Shown here one piece after another: positions 33,001 to 41,924 of a stretch of DNA of 64,000 nucleotides. The notes under the pieces are model-generated. The model searched no databases and was not told where the DNA came from. It worked only from the letters and a program-made list of their open reading frames with translations. Location of the stretch: positions 42,425,798 through 42,489,797 of the forward strand of contig OZ025257.1 of the NCBI GenBank assembly GCA_964019135.1. Reading direction: 5' to 3'. The stretch's first letter is position 1. Each line of letters opens with the position of its first letter. The position numbers were made by a program, and so were the translations under genes. This DNA comes from Arenicola marina (Eukaryota; Annelida; Polychaeta; Arenicolidae).

Positions 33001-33454
33001 GAAATACGATCGATGGATGAAACTCATACAAGAGACGCCACAACCCGAGGGAGAAATCTCTCCTCGACATGATATCACTGTTGTTCGTGCCGCTTCGCCT
33101 ATTCCCACTGAGGATAAAGTGACACATAAGCTGAATGAAGCAGTTATTGTCAGTGCATTACCGAAAAATTGTCAACATAAAATGAAGTCGTTGTTGGATT
33201 TGATAGAATCTGACATAAAATGGAATGAACGAGGGGAAGTCTTCATTCGAGAATCGTTCATCCCCGGAAGCCACATCGTCGATCTTTTGAAAGACGTCTG
33301 CCGCCAATCTACACGGTTTACCCCGAGAGGAGCGAATGAATTTTACCAGCTTCTGCGGGAAAGAAATGTCCCCTTAAGTTTCATCACAAACACACAACGA
33401 CTTCGGGGATTGAGAGCTGAGGAGCATTCCCCTTCGCAGTGGATTACATTATAA
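32972..33454 (+). CDS. Conserved Polinton protein, KAVLIPIEKYDRW type (copy A)
   Basis: 160 residues. The N-terminal MKKAVLIPIEKYDRW, central IVSALPKNCQHKMKSLLDLI and WNERGEVFI...IPGSHIVDLLKD form a pattern found next to Polinton genes in many animals. The WNERGE..I.....I.GS.I.DL..D segment looks like a small DNA-binding or assembly domain; function unknown. It overlaps the preceding gene by 29 bases and ends 3 bases before the integrase ATG. Confidence 0.75.
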   Translation: MKKAVLIPIEKYDRWMKLIQETPQPEGEISPRHDITVVRAASPIPTEDKVTHKLNEAVIVSALPKNCQHKMKSLLDLIESDIKWNERGEVFIRESFIPGSHIVDLLKDVCRQSTRFTPRGANEFYQLLRERNVPLSFITNTQRLRGLRAEEHSPSQWITL

Positions 33455-33457
33455 ACG

Positions 33458-34540
33458 ATGGAAGATGTTTTGTCTCGCATATACTTTGACCCCAACCACC
33501 CCGCAGCATTCAGCGGTCCATCGCGATTGTATAAGACATTGCGTGCTGAAGGTGTACAGGTGACGCGTTCACAAATCCGACAATTTCTACGAAGTCAACA
33601 AGTGTACACTCTTCACCGACCCATCAGAAAATCATCTCATGAACGACAAGTGGTGGTGGGGCGCTTAGGCTACCAATGGGATGCGGATTTGGTGGATATG
33701 GTAAAATACAATGAGAGTAACGACAAGTACATCTATATTCTAGTAGCCATTGATATCTTGTCTAGATACGCTTATACACGAGCTCTCCCATCCAAAAAAG
33801 GAACAGATGTAGCGGCAGCTTTTGAAGATATTTTTCAACACGCGCAAGCCCCCTCCCATCTTCGCACTGATAAAGGACAAGAATTCAAAGCCAAGACAGT
33901 GCAACGAGTGTTGAGAAATCACCAGTGTAAACATTTTGTCAGTCATTCCGTTACCAAAGCCAATTACGCGGAACGATTCAATAAAACGTTGAAAGGACAT
34001 ATTACTCGTTATTTCTTTCACAAACAATCGCACCGATGGATCGATGTACTGCAACCCATGACGGAGAGTTACAATGCCTCCTTTCATCGATCCATACAAA
34101 TGTCACCGCGAGAGGTCAATACGAATAACGAAGTACAGGTGTGGCAGAGAGTCTATCATCCCGCTATCCCTCGACCACTTCGTTCATCGGTATTCATATT
34201 CCCCATTGGCAGTCACGTACGCGTATCTTACATCAGAGGGATATTTTCTAGAGAATACGATGAGAAATGGTCTGGAGAAGTGTTTAAAGTTCACAGTCGT
34301 CAAATGCGAGAAGGAATTCCTTCGTATGAGATTGAAGATCTTACCGGTGAACGCATCGTAGGTTCTTTTCGACAAAGTGAACTGCAACGAGTCAAGTATG
34401 ACCCCGAGGGTTTATTTCACGTGGAAAAGATCTTAAAAAGAAGACGACGCGGTCGCCGTCAAGAAGTATTGGTTCGCTTCCGTGGTTGGCCGTCAAAATT
34501 TGATACGTGGATGGACGCACGACAAGTCGAAAAAGTATAA
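33458..34540 (+). CDS. Retroviral-type integrase with C-terminal chromodomain (copy A)
   Basis: 360 residues; the enzyme that inserts the element. The catalytic core carries the DDE triad: D in QWDADLVDM (about residue 78), D in HLRTDKGQEF (about 140) and E in NYAERFNKTL (about 176). An N-terminal helical part (SRLYKTLRAEGVQVTRSQI) precedes it. The C-terminal part RGRRQEVLVRFRGWPSKFDT followed by WMDA fits a chromodomain, which in related elements steers insertion to chromatin marks. Differs from copy B by only a handful of residues. Looks whole. Confidence 0.92.
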   Translation: MEDVLSRIYFDPNHPAAFSGPSRLYKTLRAEGVQVTRSQIRQFLRSQQVYTLHRPIRKSSHERQVVVGRLGYQWDADLVDMVKYNESNDKYIYILVAIDILSRYAYTRALPSKKGTDVAAAFEDIFQHAQAPSHLRTDKGQEFKAKTVQRVLRNHQCKHFVSHSVTKANYAERFNKTLKGHITRYFFHKQSHRWIDVLQPMTESYNASFHRSIQMSPREVNTNNEVQVWQRVYHPAIPRPLRSSVFIFPIGSHVRVSYIRGIFSREYDEKWSGEVFKVHSRQMREGIPSYEIEDLTGERIVGSFRQSELQRVKYDPEGLFHVEKILKRRRRGRRQEVLVRFRGWPSKFDTWMDARQVEKV

Positions 34541-34556
34541 GCCCAGTAGCAGCATA

Positions 34557-34565
34557 TATAAATAG
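34557..34565 (+). promoter_or_regulatory. TATA box before membrane-protein gene (copy A)
   Basis: TATATAAATAG context, about 70 bases before the ATG at 34627. The same box in copy B is at 41900-41908. Confidence 0.6.
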
Positions 34566-34626
34566 TTGTAAAAGTGTGATATAGACAGTAGTTGTAACCG
34601 ACCGTCACACACACGTCGCACCCAAA

Positions 34627-35140
34627 ATGAATTTTACCACTTACATCCTGTTGTGTGTGTTTTGCGGGAGAGGATTGACTTGAGATAGAACAGTTTCCCG
34701 ATGTCACCGAATCCGTTCGGCTACAAACCAGTCACATCGACATCTTGAATACATCCCTTACCACGTTACCAACTCTGTCGCGAGAGGCGTGGCCCAACTT
34801 GTGGACTATGGAAGTGCGAGACAACAGATGGCTTGCGTGTGAAAATGTTTTGTCATTTCAAAACTACTCGCAAGACTGGTTGCTTTTGGTGACAGACTGC
34901 GACGATGCAAATGTAAATTATCCCTGTCTACAAAGTCTGCCTTCTTACGACAACCGCTGGACTGGACTTGTTATAATATTATTTGTCTTGACAATCGTAG
35001 CCACGATTGTCTACTTGCGTTATCATTCAGCTACACGTCATCAGAGAAGAACATCAAGTCGTCCTATAAATACGAGAACCGTCGTGCGGACTGTTTCAGT
35101 TGATGATGCAGAGGCAACCTTTTCACATCTATCTCACTAG
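34627..35140 (+). pseudogene. Single-pass membrane protein of Polinton (copy A, broken)
   Basis: The region opens with a signal-peptide-like start (MNFTTYILLCVFCGRG). Its later part has cysteines in an outer region (WLACENVL, CDDANVNYPCLQSL), a membrane span (WTGLVIILFVLTIVATIVYL) and a basic tail (RYHSATRHQRRTSSR). This looks like a type I membrane protein. I do not recognise the family; a virion or envelope-like role is only a guess. About one break. The tail overlaps the start of the penton-like gene. Confidence 0.6.
35065..35073 (+). promoter_or_regulatory. TATA-like box before penton-like gene (copy A)
   Basis: TATAAATAC, 38 bases before the ATG at 35103, inside the preceding gene. In copy B the matching site is 41347-41355. 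Confidence 0.5.
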
Positions 35141-35510
35141 CGCCGATTCCAAAGAGTATTATCCAGGAAATACTCCGAGCGACTTCACCGTTCGTTTCAA
35201 GAATCCCATTCCCCTACCCGGACATTGGGTGTGCACACTATTGGATGCCACGACACCTAAGGGGTGGCGAAAAGAATCATTGATTTGTGCGAACGTATGC
35301 GACGTCTCCTTTACTCCCCACGGAAACCTTTCCATTTTAAGACGGGGATTCGACCGCGCCATTTTAAATTTGCAATATATTCCTGTAGTGAAACAGGAAT
35401 TAACTGACTTGAGAATATTTCTACTTTCCAACTCGGGTGTTGCATTTAAACAATCTCCCACCGACGAGTGGTCGTGCGTTTTATATTTCGTACCCACTCC
35501 CGGTCCCTGA
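35103..35510 (+). CDS. Penton-like minor capsid protein (copy A)
   Basis: 135 residues. The start FHIYLTSADSKEYYPGNTPS followed by DFTVRF and PIPLPGHWVCTLLDAT matches the widespread Polinton capsid-associated family whose members begin FYVTLPS...YPDNT...LP.PI.L.G.W.V.L. Family knowledge links it to the minor (vertex) capsid protein of Polinton virions; length is short for a full penton, so capsid-associated protein is the safer wording. Looks whole. Confidence 0.7.
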   Translation: MMQRQPFHIYLTSADSKEYYPGNTPSDFTVRFKNPIPLPGHWVCTLLDATTPKGWRKESLICANVCDVSFTPHGNLSILRRGFDRAILNLQYIPVVKQELTDLRIFLLSNSGVAFKQSPTDEWSCVLYFVPTPGP

Positions 35511-35515
35511 TCATC

Positions 35516-35902
35516 ATGAGATATATCCCATTTACCCTCGACGTGGAAAAGTTGAAACGATATTACATGGCGCAGGCCAAAGGAGATGAAACTCACCAAA
35601 GAGGTTCGGGTGGAGCGAGAGGCAACGTTACTTTTGTCTCCCCCGTGGCGCAAACTGTGTCTCGCGCCAGATCTCGTCTTCGACGGATGAATGAGACTAT
35701 AAAAGCATCGTCTTCCACCAAGAACCGTAGACGAAGAAAAAAGACTGCCAGTGCGAGTACTGCCCAAAGAAAGAGAAAGTTGAACGCAAGCAGAAAGAAG
35801 AAGAAAAAGGCTGTTGCAGCAAAAAAGAAGAAGAGACCCGTCAAGAAAACTTCACGTCGAAAGAGTCACTCCACACCTACTAGAGATATATTTACGATAT
35901 GA
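35516..35902 (+). CDS. Lys/Arg-rich core-like protein (copy A)
   Basis: About 128 residues from MRYIPFTLDVEKLKRYY. A glycine/arginine stretch (QRGSGGARGN) is followed by a strongly basic tail (KKKKKAVAAKKKKRPVKKTS). The basic tail recalls adenovirus core proteins that condense DNA; this is inference from composition. Its stop overlaps the major capsid start (ATGA). A frame extending 16 codons upstream is open, but this ATG gives the conserved start. Confidence 0.7.
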   Translation: MRYIPFTLDVEKLKRYYMAQAKGDETHQRGSGGARGNVTFVSPVAQTVSRARSRLRRMNETIKASSSTKNRRRRKKTASASTAQRKRKLNASRKKKKKAVAAKKKKRPVKKTSRRKSHSTPTRDIFTI

Positions 35903-37219
35903 GCGGTGAAGAAATGGAAACAAGCGGAGAGAGTTTTACATCTTGTCTTGATGTCTTTCGTCTACCCCCTACAGAATCGCTTGTGGAAAAGAAAAAATAC
36001 ATAGAATATCGTCCTCTCACTCAAGTAACGGAGGGAGCTCCCATTGAATTCGTCATAGCGGCGAGCCAGGGTCAATACAATTTCTGAAGAACTCCTTTCT
36101 TTCCTTGAAAGCGAGAATTGTGGATAAAAATGGTCAAACTTTGGCCGTGGGTAAGCTGGCGTCTCCCATCAACTTGATCTTCCAAAGTCTGTTTCAACAA
36201 GTGGATGTCAGCTTACAAGGAAACAAAATCACACAGACGGGAGTAAATTTTGCACACGAAGCATATTTGGATACTTTGCTTCACGCTAATGCTGACCAAG
36301 CGAATGGCAAGTTGCAATCCGAAGGCTTCTTTCTCGATACTTCCGCGTTTATAGATGAAGCCAGTCCTTTATCCACCAACGGAGGATTAACACAGCGCTA
36401 CGCTCTGTTCCAACAAGGGAGGTGGGTGGAACTCCTCGGACAACTAAGAGTCGACTTTTTCCAACAAGAAAAATATTTGTTGGATAACGTGGATATGGGA
36501 CTACGATTGTGGCTTAACAAACCTGATTTCTATCTCATGACTCCCGAGACGGATGAAGGTTACCGACTGCAACTCACAGACGTCATTTTCCACATATGCA
36601 AGGTCAATGTAGTCCCTCAAATTATTGAAGCGCATGCAGATGTATTGCAGACAATCACTGCCAAGTATCCCTATTTGAAAAGGGATTCTAAAAGATATTC
36701 TCTATTACGAGGAGAGAATTCATTCGCCTTCGAAGACATCTTTCAAGGAAGAGTACCTCAGAAATTTACCATTGCCTTGGTGAAATCGGTTGCCTACAAC
36801 GGTGATTACAACAGAATCCCTTCAACTGTATCCATCAACAATTGGAGCATCTGACTGTGACTGTCAACGATGACCCAACACCCTTTCGTACGTTAAACAC
36901 TGACTTCGCACAAAAGCAATATCTCCAGAGATACCGCACTCTATATATGTCAGATGACACATCCCCTGCACTCATTCCGAGAAGAGACTACCCGGCGGGA
37001 TACAGTATTTTCCATCTTCCCCTTCAAGCTGTTTACGACCCACAGAACTTCCCCCGACAGCAAGCGGGATCACTGAAAATTCAAGGCCACTTTGAGTCGG
37101 CGCTCCCTGAAAACACCGATGTGCTGATCATTGGAGAATTTCCTCGAGTGCTTCACGTGGATGCCAGTCGAAACGTATTTCTACACTCAGGAATACGTCT
37201 CAATTACAAACAGCCCTAG
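35899..37219 (+). pseudogene. Major capsid protein, double jelly-roll type (copy A, broken)
   Basis: Fossil of the Polinton major capsid gene (hexon-like, F54H12.2 family). It shows LDVFRLPPTESLVEKKKYIE, PIEFVIAAS, LFQQVDVSLQGNKITQT, QLRVDFFQQEKYLLDN and DVLIIGEFPRVLHVDASRNV. Nearly identical to the whole copy at 39199-40521. About two breaks. Confidence 0.88.
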
Positions 37220-37257
37220 AAAGGGATTCGTGTTGGAGATGGAGACAATTCGCCGTC

Positions 37258-37698
37258 TTGGCCGCCGATCAGTTTCACGTTCACCTTCCACCTGGTGGTT
37301 ATATCGTGAATACAGATAGATCCAATCAACCAGGAAGACACTGGTTGGCTTTCTATAAAATGTCATCGGGGAAAATTGAGATGTTTGACTCACTAGGAAA
37401 ACCAATTCGTGCCTATGTGAACCTTAAACACTTGGAATATTTTATTCAACAACCCATGAGAGCGGTGTGGCAGTCACTTGGCACAGATGTATGCGGAGAA
37501 TACTGTCTATTTTATTTATATTTCAAATGTCGAAATTACTCCATGTCACGAATCTATCGAGAGTATTGGTCTCCACACACCATGTGCAATGACAACTATA
37601 TTCATAATTTCCAATCTGTTCACTTTCCGCGTATCACTCGCCGGCAGTCCCCGCGTTTTATGCAAACCGCGTGCAAGACCTCTTTACCCATGGTCTAA
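37258..37698 (+). CDS. Adenovirus-type cysteine protease (copy A)
   Basis: About 146 residues are open. The catalytic histidine lies in PGRHWLAFYK and the cysteine in TDVCGEYCLFYL, with EMFDSLG between, matching the His-acid-Cys order of adenovirus-like maturation proteases that trim capsid proteins. The frame is open upstream without a clear ATG, so the start is uncertain. The 3' two thirds lie inside the inverted repeat. Confidence 0.87.
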   Translation: MAADQFHVHLPPGGYIVNTDRSNQPGRHWLAFYKMSSGKIEMFDSLGKPIRAYVNLKHLEYFIQQPMRAVWQSLGTDVCGEYCLFYLYFKCRNYSMSRIYREYWSPHTMCNDNYIHNFQSVHFPRITRRQSPRFMQTACKTSLPMV

Positions 37699-37953
37699 AT
37701 TGTCATGTATAATAATATGATATCAAGGTGTATGCTTTTGTGATACTCAGTTTTTGACCACGATAGATGTTGTAGCGGGTAATGGTATTCATGTAGTGAT
37801 ATAGGAATAAAAAACCTTTGCAAAATGGATGATTGTATTTGCGTTAATATGGTTTACTCGATATATATATCCTTAGGTTTTTACAAACAAACAAACATAT
37901 TACACAGCTTATAGGATCTCACATGGCCTGATTACATTGATTATATACACGTG
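37363..37953. repeat. Right inverted repeat of Polinton A, inner part
   Basis: Inverted match of 21900-23069, cut at ...ACACGTG by the insertion of copy B. The outer part resumes at 53472. Confidence 0.88.
37948..37953 (+). repeat. Target-site duplication, left (Polinton B)
   Basis: CACGTG, repeated exactly at 53466-53471. Undisturbed copies of this repeat read ACACGTGTCATTGACG through this point. Confidence 0.9.
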
Positions 37954-38723
37954 AGTAGTATAGAGCTGAGCTTTTAGCTACCCCCATGACCCCCTCACCC
38001 CACCCCCCCCCTGTGAAAATTTTGAAATATCGATTTGAAAATGCCGGTCACGAGTTAATGAGGTCATTAATTTTTGTCAAAAGTCTTTGTTTCCGTGCTA
38101 TAGCACGGGGTATAATTAGCATAAATTACGATGTAAATAGCTAATTAAGCTGTCAACAAGGTTATTCATAATTGCTTGAAGTCTTTGTTTCCGCGTTATA
38201 GTACGGGGTATAAATAGTATAAATTAGTATGTAAATAGGTATATTCAACAAGGTTATTAATCATTGTTTGTCTATGTTCTCGTGCTATAGTACGAGTGAA
38301 TGAAGTTGGTTGAAGTCTTCAATCTGCGATCAAGTACTATTATGAATAGGTAATAGATGAACAAGTCATTGTGCTTTGATGAAACAGTAAATCATTTAAT
38401 CGCTATAGATATCGCCATGTAAACTGTATATTCTCGCGTTACAGTACGATTAATCGTCAATGACACGTGTATATAATCAATGTAATCAGGCCATGTGAGA
38501 TCCTATAAGCTGTGTAATATGTTTGTTTGTTTGTAAAAACCATAGGATATGTTTCGAGTAAACCATATTAACGCAAATACAATCATCCATTTTGCAATTT
38601 TTTTATTCCTATATCACTACATGAATACCATTACCCGCTACAACATCTATCGTGGTCAAAAAAAAAACTTAGTATCACAAAAATATACACCTTCATATCA
38701 TATTATTATACATGACAATTTAG
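37954..38723. repeat. Left inverted repeat of Polinton B
   Basis: About 770 bases, inverted relative to 52723-53465. It contains the C-rich tract, CTATAG-centred palindromes and the TTTGTTTGTTTGTAAA stretch, and ends near the protease stop. Confidence 0.88.
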
Positions 38724-39160
38724 ACAATGGGTAAAGAGGTCTTGCACGCGGTTTGCATAAAACGCGGGGACTGCCGGCGAGTGATACGCGGAAAGTGAAC
38801 AGATTGGAAATTATGAATATAGTTGTCATTGCACATGGTGTTTGGAGACCAATACTCTCGATATATTCGTGACATGGAGTAATTTCGACATTTGAAATAT
38901 AAGTAAAATAGACAGTATTCTCCGCATACATCTGTGCCAAGTGACTGCCACACCGCTCTCATGGGTTGTTGAATAAAATATTCCAAGTGTTTAAGGTTCA
39001 CATAGGCACGAATTGGTTTTCCTAGTGAGTCAAACATCTCAATTTTCCCCGATGACATTTTATAGAAAGCCAACCAGTGTCTTCCTGGTTGATTGGATCT
39101 ATCTGTATTCACGATATAACCACCAGGTGGAAGGTGAACGTGAAACTGATCGGCGGCCAA
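38720..39160 (-). CDS. Adenovirus-type cysteine protease (copy B)
   Basis: Same product as 37258-37698 with very few differences: PGRHWLAFYK (His) and TDVCGEYC (Cys). It lies just after the major capsid gene and would mature capsid proteins. An ATG start is not obvious; the open frame begins upstream of the residues given. Confidence 0.88.
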   Translation of the reverse strand: MAADQFHVHLPPGGYIVNTDRSNQPGRHWLAFYKMSSGKIEMFDSLGKPIRAYVNLKHLEYFIQQPMRAVWQSLGTDVCGEYCLFYLYFKCRNYSMSRIYREYWSPNTMCNDNYIHNFQSVHFPRITRRQSPRFMQTACKTSLPIV

Positions 39161-39198
39161 GACGGCGAATTGTCTCCATCTCCAACACGAATCCCTTT

Positions 39199-40521
39199 CT
39201 AGGGCTGTTTGTAATTGAGACGTATTCCTGAGTGTAGAAATACGTTTCGACTGGCATCCACGTGAAGCACTCGAGGAAATTCTCCAATGATCAGCACATC
39301 GGTGTTTTCAGGGAGCGCCGACTCAAAGTGGCCTTGAATTTTCAGTGATCCCGCTTGCTGTCGGGGGAAGTTCTGTGGGTCGTAAACAGCTTGAAGGGGA
39401 AGATGGAAAATACTGTATCCCGCCGGGTAGTCTCTTCTCGGAATGAGTGCAGGGGATGTGTCATCTGACATATATAGAGTGCGGTATCCCTGGAGATATT
39501 GCTTTTGTGCGAAGTTAGTGTTTAACGTACGAAAGGGTGTTGGGTCATCGTTGACAGTCACAGTCAGTTGCTCCAATTGTTGATGGATAAAGTTGAAGGG
39601 ATTCTGCTGGTAATCTCCGTTGTAGGCAACCGATTTCACCAAGGCAATGGTAATTTTCTGAGGTACTCTTCCTTGAAAGATGTCTTCGAAGGCGAATGAA
39701 TTCTCTCCTCGTAATAGAGAATATCTTTTAGAATCCCTTTTCAAATAGGGATACTTGGCAGTGATTGTCTGCAACACGTCTGCATGTGCTTCAATAATTT
39801 GAGGGACTACATTGACCTTGCATATGTGGAAAATGACGTCTGTGAGTTGCAGTCGGTAACCTTCATCCGTCTCGGGAGTCATGAGATAGAAATCAGGTTT
39901 GTTAAGCCACAATCGTAGTCCCATATCCACGTTATCCAACAAATATTTTTCTTGCTGGAAAAAGTCGACTCTTAGTTGCCCGAGGAGTTCCACCCACCTC
40001 CCTTGTTGGAACAGAGCGTAGCGCTGTGTTAATCCTCCGTTGGTGGATAAAGGACTGGCTTCATCCATATACGCGGAAGTATCGAGAAAGAAGCCTTCGG
40101 ATTGCAACTTGCCATTCGCTTGGTCAGCATTAGCGTGAAGCAAAGTATCCAAATATGCTTTGTGTGCAAAATTTACTCCCGTCTGTGTGATTTTGTTTCC
40201 TTGTAAGCTGACATCCACTTGTTGAAACAGACTTTGGAAGATCAAGTTGATGGGAGACGCCAGCTTGCCCACGGCCAAAGCTTGACCGTTTTTATCCACA
40301 ATTCTCGCTTTCAAGGAAAGAAAGGAGTTCTTCAGATCTATGTATTGACCCTGACTCGCCGCTATGACGAATTCAATGGGAGCTCCCTCCGTTACTTGAG
40401 TGAGAGGACGATATTCTATGTATTTTTTCTTTTCCACAAGCGATTCTGTAGGGGGTAGACGAAAGACATCAAGACAAGATGTAAAACTCTCTCCGCTTAT
40501 TTCCATTTCTTCACCGCTCAT
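39199..40521 (-). CDS. Major capsid protein, double jelly-roll type (copy B)
   Basis: 440 residues, apparently whole. Recognised by LDVFRLPPTESLVEKKKYIE near the start, PIEFVIAASQGQYIDLKNSF (about 50-70), LIFQSLFQQVDVSLQGNKIT (about 95), LRVDFFQQEKYLLDNVDMGL (about 185) and the C-terminal HVDASRNVFLHSGIRLNYKQ. This is the F54H12.2-like Polinton family shown in earlier work to be a hexon-like double jelly-roll capsid protein. The start overlaps the stop of the core-like gene. Confidence 0.9.
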   Translation of the reverse strand: MSGEEMEISGESFTSCLDVFRLPPTESLVEKKKYIEYRPLTQVTEGAPIEFVIAASQGQYIDLKNSFLSLKARIVDKNGQALAVGKLASPINLIFQSLFQQVDVSLQGNKITQTGVNFAHKAYLDTLLHANADQANGKLQSEGFFLDTSAYMDEASPLSTNGGLTQRYALFQQGRWVELLGQLRVDFFQQEKYLLDNVDMGLRLWLNKPDFYLMTPETDEGYRLQLTDVIFHICKVNVVPQIIEAHADVLQTITAKYPYLKRDSKRYSLLRGENSFAFEDIFQGRVPQKITIALVKSVAYNGDYQQNPFNFIHQQLEQLTVTVNDDPTPFRTLNTNFAQKQYLQGYRTLYMSDDTSPALIPRRDYPAGYSIFHLPLQAVYDPQNFPRQQAGSLKIQGHFESALPENTDVLIIGEFPRVLHVDASRNVFLHSGIRLNYKQP

Positions 40522-40904
40522 ATCGTAAATATATCTCTAGTAGGTGTGGAGTGACTCTTTCGACGTGAAGTTTTCTTGACGGGTCTCTTCTTCTTTTTTG
40601 CTGCAACGGCCTTTTTCTTCTTCTTTCTGCTTGCGTTCAACTTTCTCTTTCTTTGGGCAGTACTCGCACTGGCAGTCTTTTTTCTTCGTCTACGGTTCTT
40701 GGCGGAAGACGATGCTTTTATAGTCTCATTCATCCGTCGAAGACGAGATCTAGCGCGAGACACAGTTTGCGCCACGGGGGAGACAAAAGTAACGTTGCCT
40801 CTCGCTCCACCCGAACCTCTTTGGTGAGTTTCATCTCCTTTGGCCTGCGCCATGTAATATCGTTTCAACTTTTCCACGTCGAGGGTAAATGGGATATATC
40901 TCAT
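40518..40904 (-). CDS. Lys/Arg-rich core-like protein (copy B)
   Basis: About 128 residues, one or two residues different from 35516-35902. It has a basic tail and the TPTRDIFTI end. The ATGA overlap with the major capsid gene suggests shared translation. DNA-condensing role inferred from composition. Confidence 0.7.
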   Translation of the reverse strand: MRYIPFTLDVEKLKRYYMAQAKGDETHQRGSGGARGNVTFVSPVAQTVSRARSRLRRMNETIKASSSAKNRRRRKKTASASTAQRKRKLNASRKKKKKAVAAKKKKRPVKKTSRRKSHSTPTRDIFTI

Positions 40905-40909
40905 GATGA

Positions 40910-41317
40910 TCAGGGACCGGGAGTGGGTACGAAATATAAAACGCACGACCACCCGTCGGTGGGAGATTGTTTAAATGCAACACCCGAGTTGGAAAGTAGA
41001 AATATTCTCAAGTCAGTTAATTCCTGTTTCACTACAGGAATATATTGCAAATTTAAAATGGCGCGGTCGAATCCCCGTCTTAAAATGGGAAGGTTTCCGT
41101 GGGGAGTAAAGGAGACGTCGCATACGTTCGCACAAATCAATGATTCTTTTCGCCACCCCTTAGGTGTCGTGGCATCCAACAGTGTGCACACCCAATGTCC
41201 GGGTAGGGGAATGGGATTCTTGAAACGAACGGTGAAGTCGCTCGGAGTATTTCCTGGATAATACTCTTTGGAATCGGCGCTAGTGAGATAGATGTGAAAA
41301 GGTTGCCTCTGCATCAT
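40910..41317 (-). CDS. Penton-like minor capsid protein (copy B)
   Basis: 135 residues with FHIYLTSADSKEYYPGNTPS and LPGHWVCTLLDATTPKGW, as in copy A. Looks whole. The start overlaps the end of the membrane-protein gene. Confidence 0.7.
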   Translation of the reverse strand: MMQRQPFHIYLTSADSKEYYPGNTPSDFTVRFKNPIPLPGHWVCTLLDATTPKGWRKESLICANVCDVSFTPHGNLPILRRGFDRAILNLQYIPVVKQELTDLRIFLLSNSGVAFKQSPTDGWSCVLYFVPTPGP

Positions 41318-41838
41318 CGACTGAAACAGTCCGCACGACTGTTCTCGTATTTATAGGACGACTTGATGTTCTTCTCTGATGACGTGTAGCTGAATGATAA
41401 CGCAAGTAGACAATCGTGGCTACGATTGTCAGGGCAAATAATATGATAACAAGTCCAGTCCAGCGGTTGTCGTAAGAAGGCAGACTTTGTAGACAGGGAT
41501 AATTTACATTTGCATCGTCGCAGTCTGTCACCAAAAGCAACCAGTCTTGCGAGTAGTTTTGAAATGACAAAACATTTTCACACGCAAGCCATCTGTTGTC
41601 TCGCACTTCCATAGTCCACAAGTTGGGCCACGCCTCTCGCGACAGAGTTGGTAACGTGGTAAGGGATGTATTCAATGTCGATGTGACTGGTTTGTAGCCG
41701 AACGGATTCGGTGACATCGGGAAACTGTTCTATCTCAAGTCCCATACAAGATATGGTGTTCATAAACATGGAGGTATGACAACCGCACAATCCTCTCCCG
41801 CAAAACACACACAACAGGATGTAAGTGGTAAAATTCAT
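41280..41838 (-). pseudogene. Single-pass membrane protein of Polinton (copy B)
   Basis: It begins with a signal-peptide-like MNFTTYILLCVFCGRG and a Cys-rich stretch; the later part has RWTGLVIILFALTIVATIVY as a membrane span and a basic cytoplasmic-type tail. Family unknown; a virion membrane or envelope-like part is only a guess. About one break. Confidence 0.55.
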
Positions 41839-41899
41839 TTTGGGTGCGACGTGTGTGTGACGGTCGGTTACAACTACTGTCTATATCACACTTTTACAA

Positions 41900-41908
41900 C
41901 TATTTATA
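41900..41908 (-). promoter_or_regulatory. TATA box before membrane-protein gene (copy B)
   Basis: TATAAATAG on the minus strand, about 60 bases before the signal-peptide ATG at 41838. Confidence 0.6.
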
Positions 41909-41924
41909 TATGCTGCTACTGGGC

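Noticed and set aside
33458-34540. Retrovirus or LTR retrotransposon integrase
   Set aside because: The integrase is surrounded by ATPase, capsid and protease genes of Polinton type and inverted repeats, with no LTR, gag or reverse transcriptase nearby.
35593-35844. Phenylalanine-rich open frame as a membrane protein
   Set aside because: It is the reverse complement of the Lys/Arg-rich core-like gene; poly-Phe comes from AAG/AAA codons read backwards. The same holds for 40576-40827.
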